A stretch of DNA of 64,000 nt from G963665495 sp963665495 (GCA_963665495.1 OY762289.1:2914001-2978000), one strand, 5' to 3'; shown: positions 1 to 8,445, counted from the first letter of the stretch. Translations and numbers: made by a program. The notes: a model not told the origin generated them from the sequence alone.

Positions 1-156
1 AATAAAGCGCCAAAACGAATCCTTCATCCGCAATGCAGAACTCTTGCAGTAGGGACAAACAAATTTTCCGGTCCATGAGGCCTCGAAAACAAGCGGCTCC
101 AGGGACACCATCTTTTCGATAGAAAATTCGGGCAAACCAATTAGAATTCGCTCCAC
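1..156 (-). CDS. Probable ISL3-family transposase, N-terminal fragment (cut by window start)
   Basis: This is an open frame of 52 codons running off the left window edge. It starts at GTG (154-156), with a good ribosome binding site (AAAGGAGA) just upstream at about 161-169. The protein begins VERILIGLPEFSIEKM and carries a CPYC pair (FVCPYCKSSALR) at residues 34-37. This matches the N-terminal zinc-finger region typical of ISL3 transposases, where a short beta domain precedes a CxxC knuckle. The catalytic DDE part lies outside the window, so the family call rests on the N-terminus alone. It could also be another small zinc-ribbon protein. Confidence 0.45.
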   Translation of the reverse strand, partial: MERILIGLPEFSIEKMVSLEPLVFEASWTGKFVCPYCKSSALRMKDSFWRFI

Positions 157-205
157 AAGCCATCTCCTTTCTTTGGTCGGAAATTTGATGCGCTTGTAGG
201 GCATA

Positions 206-787
206 TCAATTCATTTTGGTATGCCTTTTTTTACGTCCGGACAGAGGGCCTTGCCCTGTTTTTGATGGAGAGCCATACATATCGACTTTTCCGCAGGAGG
301 CCAGGGCCGAGGCGTAGACATGGCGCAGTCCATGAAGCGCACGAAAATTCTTGGGGAGCCCGGCGCGTTTTTTGATGCGGTTGACAGTCTTGTTGATGTC
401 GACACGCTGCCCCCCTTCCCTTCCAGGAAAGACATAAGACGAATGCTCCATACGCGGATGTTGTTTGAGAACCTCCCGCGCGTCGGCGTTCAGCGGGATG
501 ATGTTGTCGACGCCGCCCTTGGTGTCCACAAGGTTGCTAAAGCCGCGTTCGAAATCAATATGATCCCACTGCAAGCGGAACAATTCGCCGCGCCGCATGC
601 CGGCAAACAGCGCCAAGCGTACTGCTACCGGGACAAGGAATTCTTCAGACTTCGTATTATGGGCAACCACGAATCCCAATCCGCTCAAACCGGATGAATC
701 CATATTATTACAAGTAGTTTGTACCAGGTTCCCGTACAGAGGCCTCTTAGTTGTGAGCGCCGGTAAATTTATATCAGGTGTTGACAC
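206..787 (-). pseudogene. Degraded tyrosine recombinase/phage integrase, catalytic domain remnant
   Basis: The 193-residue frame contains the recognisable first half of a tyrosine recombinase catalytic domain. It has the first catalytic Arg in GMRRGELFRLQW, a beta-hairpin region with Lys (DTKGGVDNIIPL) and the HGLRHVYASALA box (HxxR). The N-terminal arm and core-binding domains (roughly 150-200 residues in the family) are missing. After the HxLRH box the sequence degenerates into GSPSKTGQGPLSGRKK, so the final His/Trp and the nucleophilic Tyr (usual context MTQRYAHL) are absent. A short reading frame shifted by one continues past the break, which suggests a frameshift plus deletion. It cannot be catalytically active. 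It probably marks an old integration event. Confidence 0.7.
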
Positions 788-809
788 AGGATTTTTAGAG
801 GCGTAGTCT
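781..809 (+). promoter_or_regulatory. Candidate sigma-70 promoter of the first GntR gene
   Basis: TTGACA (781-786) is a consensus -35 box. It is separated by exactly 17 bp from TAGTCT (804-809), a moderate -10 box. The start codon of the GntR gene is at 842, giving a short leader. The -10 overlaps the operator-like palindrome described separately, which would suit autorepression. No transcription data are available here. Confidence 0.5.
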
Positions 810-821
810 ATTGTCTACAAT
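804..821. promoter_or_regulatory. GntR/FCD operator candidate, copy 1
   Basis: The stretch contains the perfect palindrome ATTGTCTACAAT (810-821). On the minus strand 804-819 reads TGTAGACAATAGACTA. This matches, at 14 of 16 positions, TGTAGACATTAGACTG found at 9307-9322 upstream of the second GntR gene. It overlaps the -10 box of the first GntR gene. Palindromes with TGT/ACA arms are usual for FCD-type GntR regulators, so this is the most likely binding site for one or both regulators. Confidence 0.5.
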
Positions 822-841
822 AAACAAAAGGCAGAAGACAT

Positions 842-1522
842 ATGAATTTTAACGGAGTGACAGAGACCGCTTTAATCTGGCTGCGGGAGCAAATTATCAC
901 CGGGGCGCTTCCGGCGGGCTCGAAGCTCAACGAGGCCGCTCTTGCCGAGGAACTCGGGATCAGCCGCCCTCCACTGCGCGAAGCACTTTGTAAGTTGGAG
1001 AACGAGAACCTCGTATTCAGCAAGCCCAGAAAGGGCAGCTACGTAACCTCCATGTCTTTGGATGATTGCGTCCAGATATACAGGGTGCGGCAGATTCTCG
1101 AGACCACGGCCATGGAGATAGTTTTTTCCAATGGAGTGGAATCTTTGGCGTCAGTTCGCGAAACGTTAGATGATGCATCTGAAAAGGATTGTACATATGC
1201 AACTGACGTTAAATCGATGATGGACTGCTTCAATACAATGTCTTCATTTCACAAAAAGCTTGTCTACTCATGCAATAATTCCTGGCTCATGCATTGCTAT
1301 GATGGAATATATTCCTGTTTGGCGCGCTATCAGGTGATGTATTTGTTTATACCTGGCGCACGCTACGCATCTTTGAGGGCTCATTATAAAATTATTGATA
1401 TCCTTGAAAATGGTGATGTGTCCCTGGCAAAGCGTGAGATGATTGAACACCTCAATGTTACAAGGAATTCTTTAATAGATTGTATTGAGAAGTCAAACGC
1501 TGAAGATAAAAAGATAGCTTGA
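842..1522 (+). CDS. GntR family transcriptional regulator, FCD (FadR) subfamily
   Basis: This 226-residue regulator has an N-terminal winged helix (about residues 5-70). It contains the GntR signature in LREQIITGALPAGSKLNE, followed by LGISRPPLREAL and the wing PRKGSYV. An all-helical FCD ligand-binding domain follows (about 80-220), with VRQILETTAME and the helix IIDILENGDVSLAKREM. FCD regulators usually bind organic or sugar acids through a metal site. It lies 45 bp upstream of the dehydratase/TRAP operon in the same direction, so it is the probable local regulator. It is clearly paralogous to the regulator at 9590, sharing SRPPLREA.CKLENENL and PRKG.YV. Ligand unknown. Confidence 0.9.
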   Translation: MNFNGVTETALIWLREQIITGALPAGSKLNEAALAEELGISRPPLREALCKLENENLVFSKPRKGSYVTSMSLDDCVQIYRVRQILETTAMEIVFSNGVESLASVRETLDDASEKDCTYATDVKSMMDCFNTMSSFHKKLVYSCNNSWLMHCYDGIYSCLARYQVMYLFIPGARYASLRAHYKIIDILENGDVSLAKREMIEHLNVTRNSLIDCIEKSNAEDKKIA

Positions 1523-1567
1523 TGTACAGGTGTTCATTTCCAGGTCATATACAAAAGGAGGATTGTA

Positions 1568-2728
1568 ATGAAATTCTATGGCTATCCCAGACCCGACGGA
1601 AGCGCAGGCGCACGAAACTATGTCGCCATTATTCCGGCGGTTGGGTGTGTGAACAATCTCTGTTCCCATCTGGAAAAAATGATCCGCGGCACCAAGGCCA
1701 TTCGTCATGACCAGGGCTGTCTGCATCCCCCCGCAGATACTGTCCAGGTAACCCGTACCCTCATTAACCTGGGCAAAAACCCCAACGTGGCGGCGGCTCT
1801 GGTTGTGGGCCTGGGCTGCGAGATGGTCAATGCCGAGGAGGTCTACGAGGGTATCAAGGCCAGCGGCAAGCCCGTGGACATGGTGGTGGTACATAAGATC
1901 GGCGGCATGATCGAGACCATTGCCAAGGCGTCGCGCATCCTGGTGGACATGGTAGCCGAGACCAGCGGCATAAGCCGCGAGGAATTCGGCCTGGACAAAC
2001 TCGTCTTCGGAACCAAATGCGGTTCCTCGGACACCACGTCGGGCCTGTCTTCCAACCTGGTCACCGGAGAGGTCTGCAAGCTGATGACCCAGCACGGGGG
2101 AAAGTTCATACAGGGCGAGATATGCGACATCATGGGAGGCGAATATGCCCTGAAAAAGCTCTCCGTGGATCAAGACCAGGGCGAAATGATCGTGGACTGC
2201 GTACGCGACCTTTATATGCGCGGCTACCATGTGGGCGCAGATACCCGAGGCTGCCAGATGACGGCAGGGAATGTCGCCGGTGGCCTCACCACATTGGTTG
2301 AAAAAGCCTTGGGCGCCAATGCCAAGGGCGGCAGCGAGCCCATCCAGGGCACCTTGGACTATGCCGAACTGGTTCGGGAAAAAGCCGGTCGTTACATCAT
2401 GAACTTTCCGGGGCACGGGTTCGAGAACCTTACTGGATCCGCCGCCGGCGGCGCCCTGGTGCACCTCTTCACCACAGGCAGAGGCGCTCCCAACGGCAAC
2501 CCCATCATGCCCACCATCAAGCTTTGTGGCAACTCCAAAACAATTAAGACCATGAGCGAACACATCGATGTGGATGTCTCGTCCGTAATCGAAGAGACCG
2601 AGTCCTTGCAGGACGCTGGTGAGCGTCTTTACCGCTTTGCCATCGAAGTGGCCAATGGACGTTTGACGAAATGCGAGATTCTCAATTTCGAGGGCATGGA
2701 GATCCTGATCAAGGGGCCGGTCATGTAA
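1568..2728 (+). CDS. UxaA-family hydro-lyase large subunit (altronate/sulfolactate-lyase-like)
   Basis: The 386-residue protein matches the catalytic large domain of UxaA-type lyases. It opens with FYGYPRPDGSAGARNYVAII and contains the typical blocks HDQGC, TRTLINLGKNPNVAAALVVGLGCE, VFGTKCGSSDTTSGLSSN and TGRGAPNGNPIMPTIKLCGN. In E. coli altronate dehydratase this region is fused to a small SAF domain. Here, as in (2R)-sulfolactate sulfo-lyase SuyB and related enzymes, it is a separate chain paired with the SAF subunit just downstream. The reaction is expected to be elimination of water or sulfite from a 2-hydroxy acid. The exact substrate cannot be read from the sequence. A strong AAAGGAGG site precedes the ATG. 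Confidence 0.85.
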   Translation: MKFYGYPRPDGSAGARNYVAIIPAVGCVNNLCSHLEKMIRGTKAIRHDQGCLHPPADTVQVTRTLINLGKNPNVAAALVVGLGCEMVNAEEVYEGIKASGKPVDMVVVHKIGGMIETIAKASRILVDMVAETSGISREEFGLDKLVFGTKCGSSDTTSGLSSNLVTGEVCKLMTQHGGKFIQGEICDIMGGEYALKKLSVDQDQGEMIVDCVRDLYMRGYHVGADTRGCQMTAGNVAGGLTTLVEKALGANAKGGSEPIQGTLDYAELVREKAGRYIMNFPGHGFENLTGSAAGGALVHLFTTGRGAPNGNPIMPTIKLCGNSKTIKTMSEHIDVDVSSVIEETESLQDAGERLYRFAIEVANGRLTKCEILNFEGMEILIKGPVM

Positions 2729-2748
2729 CTTGCTGGAGGAAAGAAGAA

Positions 2749-3090
2749 ATGAACAAATATGCAAAGCAGATAGACGAAAAGGATAATGTCATCACAGCGG
2801 TGAGCGATCTCGCCAAAGGCGAGGAGGTCACTGTGAAGTTTCAGGGTAAGGAAACCAAATACATCTGTAATCAGGACGTGCCCTTTGGCCACAAGATCGC
2901 CATTAAGGAAATCCCTGTGGGCGGGCGCATCTATAAATACGGCGAGGACATCGGCAGCGCAACGGAAACCATCGTTGTCGGCGATTGGGTTCATACGCAC
3001 AACGTGCGCGACGACTACAAGTGTCTTGACAAGGACGGCAACCCCCTTCCGGGGCAGGAAGATGATTCACCGTCCCAATGCGGGGTTTGA
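2749..3090 (+). CDS. UxaA-family small subunit (SAF domain)
   Basis: This 113-residue protein starts at ATG 2749, after a GGAGG site 21 bp past the large-subunit stop. It is a SAF-domain chain like the N-terminal part of altronate dehydratase or SuyA. The core GHKIAIKEIPVGGRIYKYGEDIG and the WVHTHNVR motif are the hallmarks of this domain, which closes over the active site and helps bind the substrate carboxylate. The C-terminal extension (YKCLDKDGNPLPGQEDDSPSQCGV, in part) is longer than in SuyA and ends in a Cys-containing tail. It most probably forms a heteromer with the preceding gene product. Confidence 0.85.
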   Translation: MNKYAKQIDEKDNVITAVSDLAKGEEVTVKFQGKETKYICNQDVPFGHKIAIKEIPVGGRIYKYGEDIGSATETIVVGDWVHTHNVRDDYKCLDKDGNPLPGQEDDSPSQCGV

Positions 3091-3127
3091 TGATGCCTCG
3101 CGTCTCGGAAACCAGGGAGAATGATCG

Positions 3128-4381
3128 ATGCGCCTGACACCTGAAGAACTGGCAATGGAACGGGGAGACAAGGGCCCCGGCGTCAAGCGGTGCATGGACA
3201 TGCTTATCCGGTTCGGCGAAGCCATGGGAGCTACGGGACTCATGCCCATCGTCACGGCGCATACCATGCCCAAGGAACCGCCGGAGTTGCTTCGGGAATT
3301 AACCGAATCGGCAACCGAGACAGGTGTTCCCACAACGCTGCACCCTCTGATGTCCGCCTTCAGTCCGGTGAGTTGCGAACGCATGGGACTGCCCGACGAG
3401 TATGTGAAACAAGAAATGGCCGAACATGTGCAACGCAGCGCGATACATAAGAATCTGGGATTTCTGCAGACTTACTGCTGCCTGCCCATGCTTGTGGGCA
3501 ACCTGCCTCTGAAAGGGCAGGCAGTCTCTTGGATAGGCTCCGGAGCCCAGCTCATGGCCAACTCCGTGCTCGGCGCGAGATGCAACCGGGACGGAACCGT
3601 TATCAATATCGCAGCGGCCATGACCGGCAGGGTTCCCAAATACGGCATGATGCTCGATGAAAACAGGCTCGCCAAAGTGATCGTGCGTTTCGACGATGTG
3701 GAGCCTGGTGATCTGAGCGTCGCCCAGCTGGGAGCCGTGGGCTACCATGTGGGAGCTCTGGCCGGGAGCCGCAACGTCGTATTCGACGGTATCCCCAGAG
3801 ATACGGAGCTGGACCGGCTCAAGTATCTGATGGCGCCGCTTGCGGTGTCCGGGGCGGTCCTGCTTTGCCACGTTGTCGGGGTGACGCCCGAGGCGCCCTC
3901 GCTGGAGGCCGCCACAGGAGGCCGGGAGCCCGAACTGGAGATTCTTGTCACCGCCAGGGATATCCGGGCCACTCTCGACATGTTCGCCGTCGACGAGCCT
4001 GTGGATTTGGCGCTGTTCGGGTGCCCCCATTGCACCATCATGGAAATCAATGTGCTGGCATCCCTTCTCCAGGGGAAGACTCTGACCACCGGCAAGCGCC
4101 TTTGGATCGGTACAGGGCATCAGATTTATCGCCTGGCCGAGGTCATGGGCAGCGCGAAAACCGTGGAAAAAGCCGGCGGCGCCTTTGCCAGCAGCTGTAT
4201 GGCCACAATCCCGGACTCCCCCCTTCCGGAAGATGTGCGAGTTGTGGCCACCACTTCGTTTAAAGCGGCTCATTACATCCCCCGGCTTACCAAGGGGCGG
4301 GTGCGGGCCACCATCCTGGATATGGACGGCTGCATAGACGCTGTCACCGGGGAACCCCCTTCAGGAGGTCAAGCCGAATGA
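3128..4381 (+). CDS. Aconitase X catalytic (large) subunit, DUF521
   Basis: The 417-residue protein belongs to the AcnX family, the aconitase-superfamily branch with separate large and small chains. The opening MRLTPEELAMERGDKG, the block SGAQLMANSVLGARCNRDG and the late FGCPHCT motif are family landmarks that include cluster-binding Cys positions. Characterised members dehydrate cis-3-hydroxy-L-proline, 3-hydroxyproline-type acids or mevalonate 5-phosphate with an iron-sulfur cluster. The stop codon overlaps the start of the small-subunit gene by 4 bp (ATGA), which fits co-translation. With a UxaA pair immediately upstream, it probably performs a second dehydration or isomerisation step in the same acid-degradation pathway. 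Confidence 0.88.
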   Translation: MRLTPEELAMERGDKGPGVKRCMDMLIRFGEAMGATGLMPIVTAHTMPKEPPELLRELTESATETGVPTTLHPLMSAFSPVSCERMGLPDEYVKQEMAEHVQRSAIHKNLGFLQTYCCLPMLVGNLPLKGQAVSWIGSGAQLMANSVLGARCNRDGTVINIAAAMTGRVPKYGMMLDENRLAKVIVRFDDVEPGDLSVAQLGAVGYHVGALAGSRNVVFDGIPRDTELDRLKYLMAPLAVSGAVLLCHVVGVTPEAPSLEAATGGREPELEILVTARDIRATLDMFAVDEPVDLALFGCPHCTIMEINVLASLLQGKTLTTGKRLWIGTGHQIYRLAEVMGSAKTVEKAGGAFASSCMATIPDSPLPEDVRVVATTSFKAAHYIPRLTKGRVRATILDMDGCIDAVTGEPPSGGQAE

Positions 4382-4773
4382 AACTGCAAGGACGGGCATT
4401 GACTCCCGGAGAAGCCCGCGGTGAGGCCCTGGTTCTGGATATACCGTTCTCCTTCATAGGCGAGCTGGATCCGGACAACGGGAAGCTGGTGATTGAGGGG
4501 CACCCCATGAACGGACAGAGCGTCGGGGGCAAGGTTCTGGTCTGCCCTACGAGCAAAGGCGGCACCATCGCACCCTTTATCGCCTATCGGGCGAAACTGA
4601 ATGGAAACGCGCCCGCGGCCATCGTGTGTGAATACGCCGATTCCATGCTCTGCGAATGTGCTTTGGTGCTGGGGATTCCTTTGGTGGACGGCTTTGAGAG
4701 TACCCCTGTAGGTCTTTTGAAAACAGGGCAATATGTTGAAGTGAAAGATGGGGAGGTGCTGCTGGAAGATTGA
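4378..4773 (+). CDS. Aconitase X small (swivel) subunit, DUF126
   Basis: This 131-residue protein is the swivelling-domain partner of AcnX. It has the conserved start LQGRALTPGEARGEALVL, the loop PTSKGGTIAP that supplies a substrate-binding Ser, and the segment CECALVLGIPLVDGF. In family structures this domain covers the iron-sulfur active site of the large chain. It overlaps the large-subunit gene by 4 bp. The pairing supports a functional heterodimeric enzyme rather than an isolated relic. Confidence 0.88.
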   Translation: MKLQGRALTPGEARGEALVLDIPFSFIGELDPDNGKLVIEGHPMNGQSVGGKVLVCPTSKGGTIAPFIAYRAKLNGNAPAAIVCEYADSMLCECALVLGIPLVDGFESTPVGLLKTGQYVEVKDGEVLLED

Positions 4774-4874
4774 CACTCACCCCCCCTGATGCCTCGACTT
4801 GGCTGTTGAGGAGCGATGGACTGATTTGGGCAGAGTGGAATGCCCATACACCTACAATTGAGGAGGTTGAATTC

Positions 4875-5981
4875 ATGAGGACGTTGCCTAGGTTCTTTCG
4901 GATCCAGATGGTCATGATGTTGGTCGCCCTGTTGATGCTTGCCTCGCTGTCCGAGGCCAATGCCGCGGACAAATGGGAGTGGACCGGTCAGGCCTTTTGC
5001 TCTCGGGCCAACCGGCTTTTTGAGAATGGCGAAGAATTTGCCTACATGGTCGAGAAGTACACCGATGGCCGTATCAAAATCGACTTTCACGCAGCTGGTG
5101 AGATCGTGCCCGCCATGCAGGTCTATGACGCCGCTGGCCAGGGCATCATCGACTTCGGCCAGGCCTGCCCCTGCGTTGCCAAGTCCAAGGCCTACGCCGC
5201 GCAGTGGTTTTGCGACGCTCCCGGCGGACAGAGCCCCATTGAAAAGTTGATCTGGTATTATAATGGCGGCGGCAAGGAGATTCTCGAGAAGATCTTTCAC
5301 GAGCGCTACAACGCCCATCCTCTGCCCATGGTGGCCATCACCACGGAGATCTGGCTGTACTCCAATAAAAAGGTCGAGACCATCGAAGACCTCACCGGCC
5401 TGAAGATGCGCGCCGCTGGTGTTCGCGGCGAGGTCCTGACCAAAATGGGCGCTTCGGTGGTGGTGCTTCCCGGCAGCGAGATGGTACCCGCCATGGAGCG
5501 TGGTGTCATCGACGCCATGGAGTATTCCAGCATCAACTGCACCTTTAATCTCGGCTTCTGCGATGTCACCAAGTACTTGTACATGCACCCTTACAAATCC
5601 ACCTCGCCCACGAACCTCTGGGCCATCAACCTGGACCGCTGGAACGAGCTGCCCGACGACTTAAAGGCCGCAGTGGAGCGGGCAAGCCGCGACGCCTACC
5701 TGCGCTCCCTGACCTGGGGCATCGAGCAGGATTTCCTGACGCTGAAGAAAGCTATTGAAGAAAAGGGCAGCGAGGTTCTGATTCTGCCCGAACAGGTCGC
5801 CCGCGCCGTGGATAAAGCGTCGGCGGACTACTACTATGAAAAGGCCAAGACCGACGCGGGTCTCGCCGAACTGCTGAAATCCTGGGCCGCATTCAAAAAG
5901 GATTACGGCAAATATGCCAAGTGGCTTGATTACTTGAATATGACCGGCGACCACCTGGGTCTGGTCAAGGGCGATTCCTAA
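4875..5981 (+). CDS. dctP: TRAP transporter substrate-binding protein, DctP family
   Basis: The chosen start (ATG 4875) follows AGGAGG at 4861-4866 and gives a 368-residue protein with a clean signal peptide (MRTLPRFFRIQMVMMLVALL to about ANAA). The frame is open upstream to 4770 but lacks an RBS there. The segment VETIEDLTGLKMRAAG contains the conserved Arg that binds a substrate carboxylate in DctP proteins, followed by GSEMVPAMERGVIDAMEYSS. It should capture an organic acid in the periplasm and deliver it to DctQM. Its place straight after the dehydratase genes suggests that the transported acid is the substrate they degrade. Confidence 0.92.
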   Translation: MRTLPRFFRIQMVMMLVALLMLASLSEANAADKWEWTGQAFCSRANRLFENGEEFAYMVEKYTDGRIKIDFHAAGEIVPAMQVYDAAGQGIIDFGQACPCVAKSKAYAAQWFCDAPGGQSPIEKLIWYYNGGGKEILEKIFHERYNAHPLPMVAITTEIWLYSNKKVETIEDLTGLKMRAAGVRGEVLTKMGASVVVLPGSEMVPAMERGVIDAMEYSSINCTFNLGFCDVTKYLYMHPYKSTSPTNLWAINLDRWNELPDDLKAAVERASRDAYLRSLTWGIEQDFLTLKKAIEEKGSEVLILPEQVARAVDKASADYYYEKAKTDAGLAELLKSWAAFKKDYGKYAKWLDYLNMTGDHLGLVKGDS

Positions 5982-6001
5982 TCCGCATAAGAGCTCAACA
6001 A

Positions 6002-6030
6002 GGCGGTCCCTGTCCCGGACAGGGGCCGCC
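6002..6030 (+). terminator. Intergenic stem-loop between dctP and dctQ
   Basis: Two 14-nt arms (GGCGGTCCCTGTCC and GGACAGGGGCCGCC) form a near-perfect hairpin with one G-U pair. There is no T tract after it. In TRAP operons such hairpins between the binding-protein gene and the membrane genes commonly stabilise or attenuate the mRNA, so that DctP is made in excess. That role is inferred here. Confidence 0.6.
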
Positions 6031-6050
6031 GAGACTTCACAAGGATTCCC

Positions 6051-6566
6051 ATGATGAAAATCCTCAATTTTATTGACAGTCTCAGCGAGGGGAGCGGGTT
6101 GGTCGTCCGCTGGCTCGGGCTGATTCTCAGCCTGGTGGTTATCTTCGAGGTCGCCTCGCGCTACCTCTTTAACAGTCCGTCAATCTGGGCCTTTGATACC
6201 GCCATGATGATCACTTCGACCCTGTTTCTAATGGGGGGCGCCTATCTGCTCAAGCACGATGCCCACATCAGGGTCGATGTTATCTACAACCTCCTCCCTG
6301 CCAGGGCACGGAGCGTCATTGACATCCTGTTCTACCTCACCTGTTTTTTTCCGTTCACCATAGTCATGGTGATCTACGGCTGGAAATCCACCATGTATTC
6401 CTTCAATTCACATGAAATCAGCAACACCAGCCAATGGGGCGAGCCCATATTCTGGTGGCGCGGTATACTGCCTCTGGCCTTTCTTCTGTTGACGTTACAA
6501 GGCATCAGCAAGTTTGTGTGCATAGTGCGCGGCCTGTTCGGACCGATACAGGAGGAAGCGTCATGA
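6051..6566 (+). CDS. dctQ: TRAP transporter small permease, DctQ family
   Basis: The 171-residue membrane protein has four predicted hydrophobic segments, at about residues 15-40, 45-67, 90-115 and 138-158. It has the family context LFNSPSIWAFDTAMMITSTLFLMGGAYLLKHDAHIRVDV, of which the KHDAHIRVDV stretch is diagnostic. It forms the small membrane subunit of a sodium-dependent TRAP importer with DctM. It sits 69 bp after dctP, past a stem-loop, and overlaps dctM by 4 bp. Confidence 0.92.
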   Translation: MMKILNFIDSLSEGSGLVVRWLGLILSLVVIFEVASRYLFNSPSIWAFDTAMMITSTLFLMGGAYLLKHDAHIRVDVIYNLLPARARSVIDILFYLTCFFPFTIVMVIYGWKSTMYSFNSHEISNTSQWGEPIFWWRGILPLAFLLLTLQGISKFVCIVRGLFGPIQEEAS

Positions 6567-7876
6567 GTCCGGAAATTCTAGCTTTTTGCATGCTCGGAAT
6601 GATAGTGCTGGCCATTATCAGCGGATTCCACGTGGCCTTTGCCCTGGCGTCCATCCCCATGATTTTCGGCTATTTCGTCACTGGCCCCAGGGTGCTGCCC
6701 CTCATGCCTTTGCAGTCCTTCGGCATGATGTCCTCCTATTCGTTCGTAGCGGCCCCCCTGTTCATATTTATGGGCGCACTCATGGAGCGATCAGGCATAG
6801 CCGATACCCTGTACGACGCGTTCTATCACCTGCTCGGCGGGGTTAGAGGCGGATTGGCCCTGGCCACGGTGGCCATGGCCACCATCTTCGGCGCCTGCAC
6901 CGGTATCGTGGGCGCGGGCGTCATCACTATTGGATTGCTTGCCCTGCCCTCCATGCTCGCCAAGGGCTACAGCAAATCCCTGGCCACCGGCAGCATCATG
7001 GTTGGGGGCGGCCTGGGCGTGACCATTCCCCCCAGCATTATGCTCATCCTCTACGGCTGCGCCGCTGGCGTCTCCATTTCCAAGCTGTTTGTTGCGGCCA
7101 TTGTGCCGGGCATTCTGCTGGGTGTCATGTATATGGCCTACATTTACATCAGAGGGCGTATGAACCCGGAAATGTGCCCGCCCATCTCGGATGCCGAGCG
7201 GCTGCGGGGCGCTCCCCTCGTCGCCTTGACCATGAAATCGCTGGTTCCGCCGCTTTTCCTGATTCTCGCAGTACTCGGTTCCGTGTTCTTTGGCATTGTT
7301 TCGCCATCCGAAGCCGGCGCCATGGGCGTACTCGGCGGGTTTATCCTTATCGCGGTCAAGGGCAAGCTGAACAAGGAAGTAATCCTGGGCTCCATGACCT
7401 CTACCCTCAGGATAACCTCGGCCATTCTGCTCATTTGCCTCGCCGGGCAGATATTCACCAGTGTGTTCATCTCCATGAAGGGCGATGTCGGCCTGCGCGG
7501 CTTGATGACCGCCTTCGAGCTCGGCCCCACTGGAACCCTGCTGGTCATGATGCTCATCGTGTTCCTGCTGGGCATGGTCATGGACTGGATAGCCCTGATC
7601 TTCATCCTGGCGCCCATCTTTACGCCCATGCTCAAGGCCATGGGCATCGATCCGCTGTACTTCGGCATCCTGTTCTGCGTCACCCTGCAGATATCCAACA
7701 TGACGCCGCCATTCGCCTACTCGGTGTTTTATCTCAAGACCATCACACCGCCGGAGGTTACCATTGGCGACATGTACAAGGGGTGCGTTCCCTTTGCGCT
7801 GGTTTCCGTGGTTTGCCCCCTCCTCCTGCTGCTCGCCCCTTGGCTTGTCACCTTCTTACCCGGCCTGATGAAATGA
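6563..7876 (+). CDS. dctM: TRAP transporter large permease, DctM family
   Basis: Starting at ATG 6563, preceded by AGGAGGAAGCG, the gene gives 437 residues and overlaps the dctQ stop (ATGA). The frame stays open further upstream (to 6434), but that part lies inside dctQ and has no RBS. The protein is a run of about 11-12 hydrophobic segments with family blocks such as GACTGIVGAGVITIGLLALP, SIMVGGGLGVTIPPSIMLI and the end TPPFAYSVFYLKTITPPEVT. It is the ion-coupled translocation subunit. A strong inverted repeat follows the gene and probably ends the operon. Confidence 0.93.
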   Translation: MSPEILAFCMLGMIVLAIISGFHVAFALASIPMIFGYFVTGPRVLPLMPLQSFGMMSSYSFVAAPLFIFMGALMERSGIADTLYDAFYHLLGGVRGGLALATVAMATIFGACTGIVGAGVITIGLLALPSMLAKGYSKSLATGSIMVGGGLGVTIPPSIMLILYGCAAGVSISKLFVAAIVPGILLGVMYMAYIYIRGRMNPEMCPPISDAERLRGAPLVALTMKSLVPPLFLILAVLGSVFFGIVSPSEAGAMGVLGGFILIAVKGKLNKEVILGSMTSTLRITSAILLICLAGQIFTSVFISMKGDVGLRGLMTAFELGPTGTLLVMMLIVFLLGMVMDWIALIFILAPIFTPMLKAMGIDPLYFGILFCVTLQISNMTPPFAYSVFYLKTITPPEVTIGDMYKGCVPFALVSVVCPLLLLLAPWLVTFLPGLMK

Positions 7877-7917
7877 TATTCACTGCCTGAGACAACTGTC
7901 CTCAGTTTCGGGAGATT

Positions 7918-7947
7918 CAGGGGGAATCCTTCACAGGGTTCCCCCTG
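7918..7947 (+). terminator. Probable operon-end hairpin after dctM
   Basis: CAGGGGGAATCCT and AGGGTTCCCCCTG form a 13-bp stem (one G-U) with a 4-nt TCAC loop, 42 bp after the dctM stop. No T run follows, so it may act as a 3' stabiliser or a Rho-assisted end rather than a classical intrinsic terminator. Confidence 0.6.
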
Positions 7948-8445
7948 ACAACTATGGCCAGCCCCTGGGTTGCGCGGTACAGGTACACGTTCTGGCAGAT
8001 TCAACCGGCATTCGTCCCCACAATGAAAAGGTCCTCCACGGCTTGTCCATGTCAGCCACAGACACCAGGCTCACTGGTGTTGTGGTCGCGTTTTGCTGCA
8101 CGAACGCGAGGACACGATGTCCTGGCCCCCTTTTTCTGATCATGGCGTGTGCCCGGACGGCGAACTGTAAAAATCCGTCGTTTCTGGTTTCGTAGATGTC
8201 GGTTTCCTGCTTGTTAAGGGCGGAGGTCGCGTGTGCTAGCCTGGGTCCGGATCGCGCACGCCCATGCGGGCTCAGGTGGATTCCGAAAGGGACAGATTCC
8301 TAAAAAGGGACTGCCCCCTCTTCAATCTGGATAGAGTCGTAAATAAGCGTCTAGGATTTCCGGCCGCTATGGACAGTTGCAAATAAGGGTGGATCAAAGA
8401 GCGCCACAGGAAGTGGCGAAGCGGCCTCATACGCAACAAAAGGAA
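7948..8445. other. Non-coding stretch, no supported gene
   Basis: About 500 bases lie between the dctM hairpin and the terminator of the DsrE-family gene. A minus-strand frame stays open through roughly 7952-8270, but it has no ribosome binding site, no recognisable motif and an odd composition near its end (many Arg, Thr and Cys). I see no tRNA, IS ends or clear promoter. It may be decayed sequence. Confidence 0.4.

Noticed and set aside
1493..2764. Long minus-strand open frame (423 codons) opposite the UxaA gene
   Set aside because: It lies entirely over a gene with strong family motifs, has no RBS and no protein motif. It is a mirror of codon bias on the coding strand.
1568..3090. Assigning the UxaA pair as sulfolactate sulfo-lyase (SuyAB)
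   Set aside because: The split-subunit layout and motifs fit, but related pairs act on other acids and no sulfite- or sulfolactate-specific neighbour is present. The name would overstate the evidence.
3299..4273. Minus-strand open frame opposite the aconitase X gene
   Set aside because: It has a His- and Gly-rich shadow composition and no motif; the plus-strand AcnX is unambiguous.
4584..5588. 334-codon minus-strand frame over DUF126 and dctP
   Set aside because: It crosses two well-supported genes and an intergenic RBS, which shows it is not coding.
7952..8270. Open minus-strand frame after dctM
   Set aside because: There is no RBS, no homology and biased composition at its end, and it runs into the dctM hairpin.
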